Source: Chryseobacterium edaphi (GTDB lineage: Bacteria; Bacteroidota; Bacteroidia; Flavobacteriales; Weeksellaceae). Taken from it: DNA of 64,000 bases. The stretch is from the NCBI RefSeq assembly GCF_025628985.1, contig NZ_JAOTEM010000001.1, positions 1 through 64,000 on the forward strand. Direction: 5' to 3'. The position numbers and the translations under genes were made by a program. Positions 62,054 through 64,000 of this stretch are shown here, in pieces. A model generated the notes under the pieces. It saw nothing but the letters and a program-made list of their open reading frames with translations, was not told the DNA's origin and did not search any database. Each line of letters begins with the position of its first letter. Within the stretch, counting starts at the first letter, position 1.

Positions 62054-63022
62054 TTAATTTCTAAATGACAAATTTTTCAAAACTGCTTCAGATTTCAGTT
62101 CAGTCTCAATCCATTCTTTTTCAGGATTACTTTGAGCCGTAATTCCGCCGCCTACGAAATGATGTACAGAGTCGCTATACAATTTTGCACAACGTAAATT
62201 CACAAAATATTGGATGAATTCGTCAGTCTCAATTCTGATAAATCCTGCATACAATTCTCTCGGAAATTTTTCAAATTGCTCAATTTTCTCTTTACAGAAT
62301 TCTTTTGGAATTCCGCAAACTGCCGGAGTCGGATGAAGTTCCTGAATAATCGAATCGAGATCTTCCGGATTTATTTTTAACATAAAATCGGTTCTCAAAT
62401 GTTTGATGTTTCCTGAAATATGATCGTGAGTTTCCGATTCGTAAATATCATTTTGTGAATCAAATTTTTCCAAAACATTTCGGATGTAAGAAGACACAGG
62501 TTTTTGCTCTTCAATTTCTTTTTCAGACCAGTTTTCGGATACAGGAATCGTACCTGCTAAGCTCATCGTTTCAAATTCGTAAGTCGTTTTATTGAATTTA
62601 CCTAAAACTTCCGAGAAAGCGCCAATCCATGAGTCTTCACCCTTTACAAAAATATATCTGAACGCATTCGGATAAGCTTTGCAAAGATTTTTAAAACTTT
62701 CATTTAAATTGATGTCAGTAAAATCTTTAAAAATTTTTCTTCGTGAAAGAACCAATTTTGGAAGATCGTTTTCTTTAATAACCTGAATTACTTCCTGAAG
62801 TTTTTCTAAATATTCTTCATGTATTTCTTCTGAAAAATTAGATTTTTCTTGAACTAATAATTTGCTGGAGAAAGTTTCTGCAACGTTGTTTACTTCGAAA
62901 ATATTTCCGTTAAAATTAATACTTTCAATCTGATCAAAAGATTTGAAAATAACCGATTTTTGATCTGAACTTTCGTCTGTTGAATAAAGTTTTTCGTCAA
63001 AAGGAAATTTGAAATAAATCAT
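62054..63022 (-). CDS. menF: Isochorismate synthase (chorismate-binding enzyme)
   Basis: A 322-residue chorismate-utilising enzyme, short like Bacteroidota MenF/EntC. Motifs: LPKLVLSRRKIF, SWIGAFSEVLGKF, MSLAGTIPV, HISGNIKHLRTDF, ELHPTPAVCGIPKEF, RELYAGFIRIE and the closing KEWIETELKSEAVL. It makes isochorismate, likely for menaquinone since menC is in the same window and no siderophore synthesis genes were seen; EntC is the alternative. Confidence 0.88.
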   Translation of the reverse strand: MIYFKFPFDEKLYSTDESSDQKSVIFKSFDQIESINFNGNIFEVNNVAETFSSKLLVQEKSNFSEEIHEEYLEKLQEVIQVIKENDLPKLVLSRRKIFKDFTDINLNESFKNLCKAYPNAFRYIFVKGEDSWIGAFSEVLGKFNKTTYEFETMSLAGTIPVSENWSEKEIEEQKPVSSYIRNVLEKFDSQNDIYESETHDHISGNIKHLRTDFMLKINPEDLDSIIQELHPTPAVCGIPKEFCKEKIEQFEKFPRELYAGFIRIETDEFIQYFVNLRCAKLYSDSVHHFVGGGITAQSNPEKEWIETELKSEAVLKNLSFRN

Positions 63023-63046
63023 AAGTTCAATGCTTTTTGAAAACCA

Positions 63047-63916
63047 CTATCTGGAAATGGAATAAGAAATTCCAAAATTCAGTTTTCGTTCAGCAAAGGT
63101 ATTATTAGTCTTAAAAATGTCAAAATCAAATGAGCTGTTTTTTAAAGATAAATTATTCAGAGAAAACTGTTGATAATCTGCTGATATCATGATTTTCGGC
63201 AAAATTTGATATTGAAGTCCGAATGAAAATCCCAGATTGAAGTTTTTGCTTTTGAAATCATCTAATTTGTTTAAAACTTGGTTTTCAGGAACCAAAAACT
63301 GCATTTTGTAACTGTTTCTATTGACAGCAAATCCTACGAACGGTCTGAATTTTTTCCATTCATACAAGACTTTTAGCTGTGCTGTATATTCAAAATGCTT
63401 GTTATTAAATCTTTGAAAAAGCAGAGGTTGACTGTCTTGAGTGAAATAAAATCCGTCAAGATAAGTCTCTTCTTTATTAGCATCCAGATCAAATGTGGAG
63501 TTCCAGCGATAGACGTTGGCAGATAACAGCAGATATAAATTTTGACTTACACTTTTGGAAACCCATATTCCTAAATTTTCTCCGAATTGCTGTTTGTCAT
63601 TATTCAGTTCTCTTGCCCAAGTTGTGTTTTTAAAACCGACTCCACCTTCCATACCGTATTGAAAGCTTTGCAGAAAAGTTTTTTTCGTTGTTGTTGTTTT
63701 CCTTGCTTTGAAAATTCTGTTTTCTACAGGTTGATCTTTTACAGTTGGAAGAGAAATTTGGACATCGTTGAATCTGCTTTTCACTGCTTTCTCCAAATAA
63801 ACGGTATCGTAGACAATCACTTTTTCATATAAAAATACGGTATCTGTTTTTCTTTTTTGCGCTGTGAACTGTAATGATAAAATTGTAAAAATGAAAATTA
63901 TGGTTTTTAAAAACAT
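63047..63916 (-). CDS. Outer-membrane beta-barrel protein of unknown function
   Basis: A 289-residue exported protein: signal (ends LQFTAQ), N-terminal periplasmic segment of about 70 residues, and a barrel-like C-terminal part with alternating strands (NLYLLLSANVYRWNSTF, FRPFVGFAVNRNSY, LNFGISYSIS). The longer frame starts with TTG at 63943; ATG 63916 gives the better signal. Located 24 bases upstream of the isochorismate synthase gene on the same strand, so the two may be cotranscribed. The remaining 84 bases to the window end hold no complete gene. Confidence 0.65.
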   Translation of the reverse strand: MFLKTIIFIFTILSLQFTAQKRKTDTVFLYEKVIVYDTVYLEKAVKSRFNDVQISLPTVKDQPVENRIFKARKTTTTKKTFLQSFQYGMEGGVGFKNTTWARELNNDKQQFGENLGIWVSKSVSQNLYLLLSANVYRWNSTFDLDANKEETYLDGFYFTQDSQPLLFQRFNNKHFEYTAQLKVLYEWKKFRPFVGFAVNRNSYKMQFLVPENQVLNKLDDFKSKNFNLGFSFGLQYQILPKIMISADYQQFSLNNLSLKNSSFDFDIFKTNNTFAERKLNFGISYSISR

Positions 63917-64000
63917 GTTGAGGTTATTAGTTTGATCGTTCAATAAAAATGGTGTCTCTCTGGATGACTTTTTTTATGACAATTACTTTGTGAGAAACAG

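Overview
The window looks like chromosomal DNA of a low-GC Bacteroidota of the Flavobacteriia, most probably Chryseobacterium or a close relative in the Weeksellaceae. The support is: secreted proteins with type A type IX secretion (T9SS) sorting tails, a Bacteroidota-type (subtype iii) type VI secretion (T6SS) locus, a complete Bat/MoxR operon, many short TonB/lipoprotein genes, promoter-like TAnnTTTG boxes, almost no Shine-Dalgarno sequences, and a PNGase F-like enzyme of the kind first known from the neighbouring genus Elizabethkingia. The genus is inferred from these traits, not from a marker gene.

Layout. 1-6.6 kb: right-hand part of a T6SS locus: the end of a VgrG spike, a putative papain-like effector, two paralogous small (lipo)proteins that are candidate immunity proteins, the ClpV/TssH ATPase and a lytic transglycosylase. 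6.6-14.3 kb: a T9SS-secreted nuclease and another T9SS cargo, small lipoprotein and cysteine-rich genes, a PLP enzyme of the ACC deaminase/D-cysteine desulfhydrase family, a GH73 glucosaminidase and hemL. 14.3-21.1 kb: a TonB-dependent receptor plus surface beta-helix lipoprotein operon, divergent from a PhoB/PhoR-like two-component system. 21.1-26.2 kb: a LolC/E-like permease divergent from a NamZ-type muramidase, three small envelope genes and two identical tRNA-Phe genes. 26.2-33.8 kb: housekeeping genes (fused acyltransferase for an aminolipid, lysC, fbp, menC, glnS). 34-46 kb: an MFS transporter, a second TonB receptor, a YpdA-like reductase, a glycosyltransferase, YfhO, rlmB and small envelope genes. 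46-49 kb: a PNGase F-like T9SS enzyme and a divergent secreted protein. 49.3-58.0 kb: the Bat operon (moxR, an unknown orf, DUF58, a membrane protein, batA, batB, batC, batD) followed by marC and a small membrane protein. 58.0-62.0 kb: a small accessory block with a regulator, a broken lipoprotein gene, DUF6705 genes and gene fragments, flanked by two similar terminator-plus-repeat modules. 62-64 kb: isochorismate synthase and an outer-membrane protein.

How it fits together. Several genes act on the envelope: T6SS attack and immunity, peptidoglycan enzymes (transglycosylase, GH73, NamZ), TonB uptake, aminolipid synthesis and Bat proteins. menC and the isochorismate synthase are two steps of menaquinone synthesis, at separate loci. 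The parts most worth following up are the effector/double-immunity cassette (0.7-2.9 kb), the TonB/beta-helix/two-component cluster, the PNGase F-like enzyme with its three catalytic acids conserved, and the decaying accessory block at 58-62 kb, where a lipoprotein with a JAMM-like motif carries a stop codon and a frameshift in an AG repeat. No IS element, integrase, phage gene, rRNA or CRISPR array was seen.
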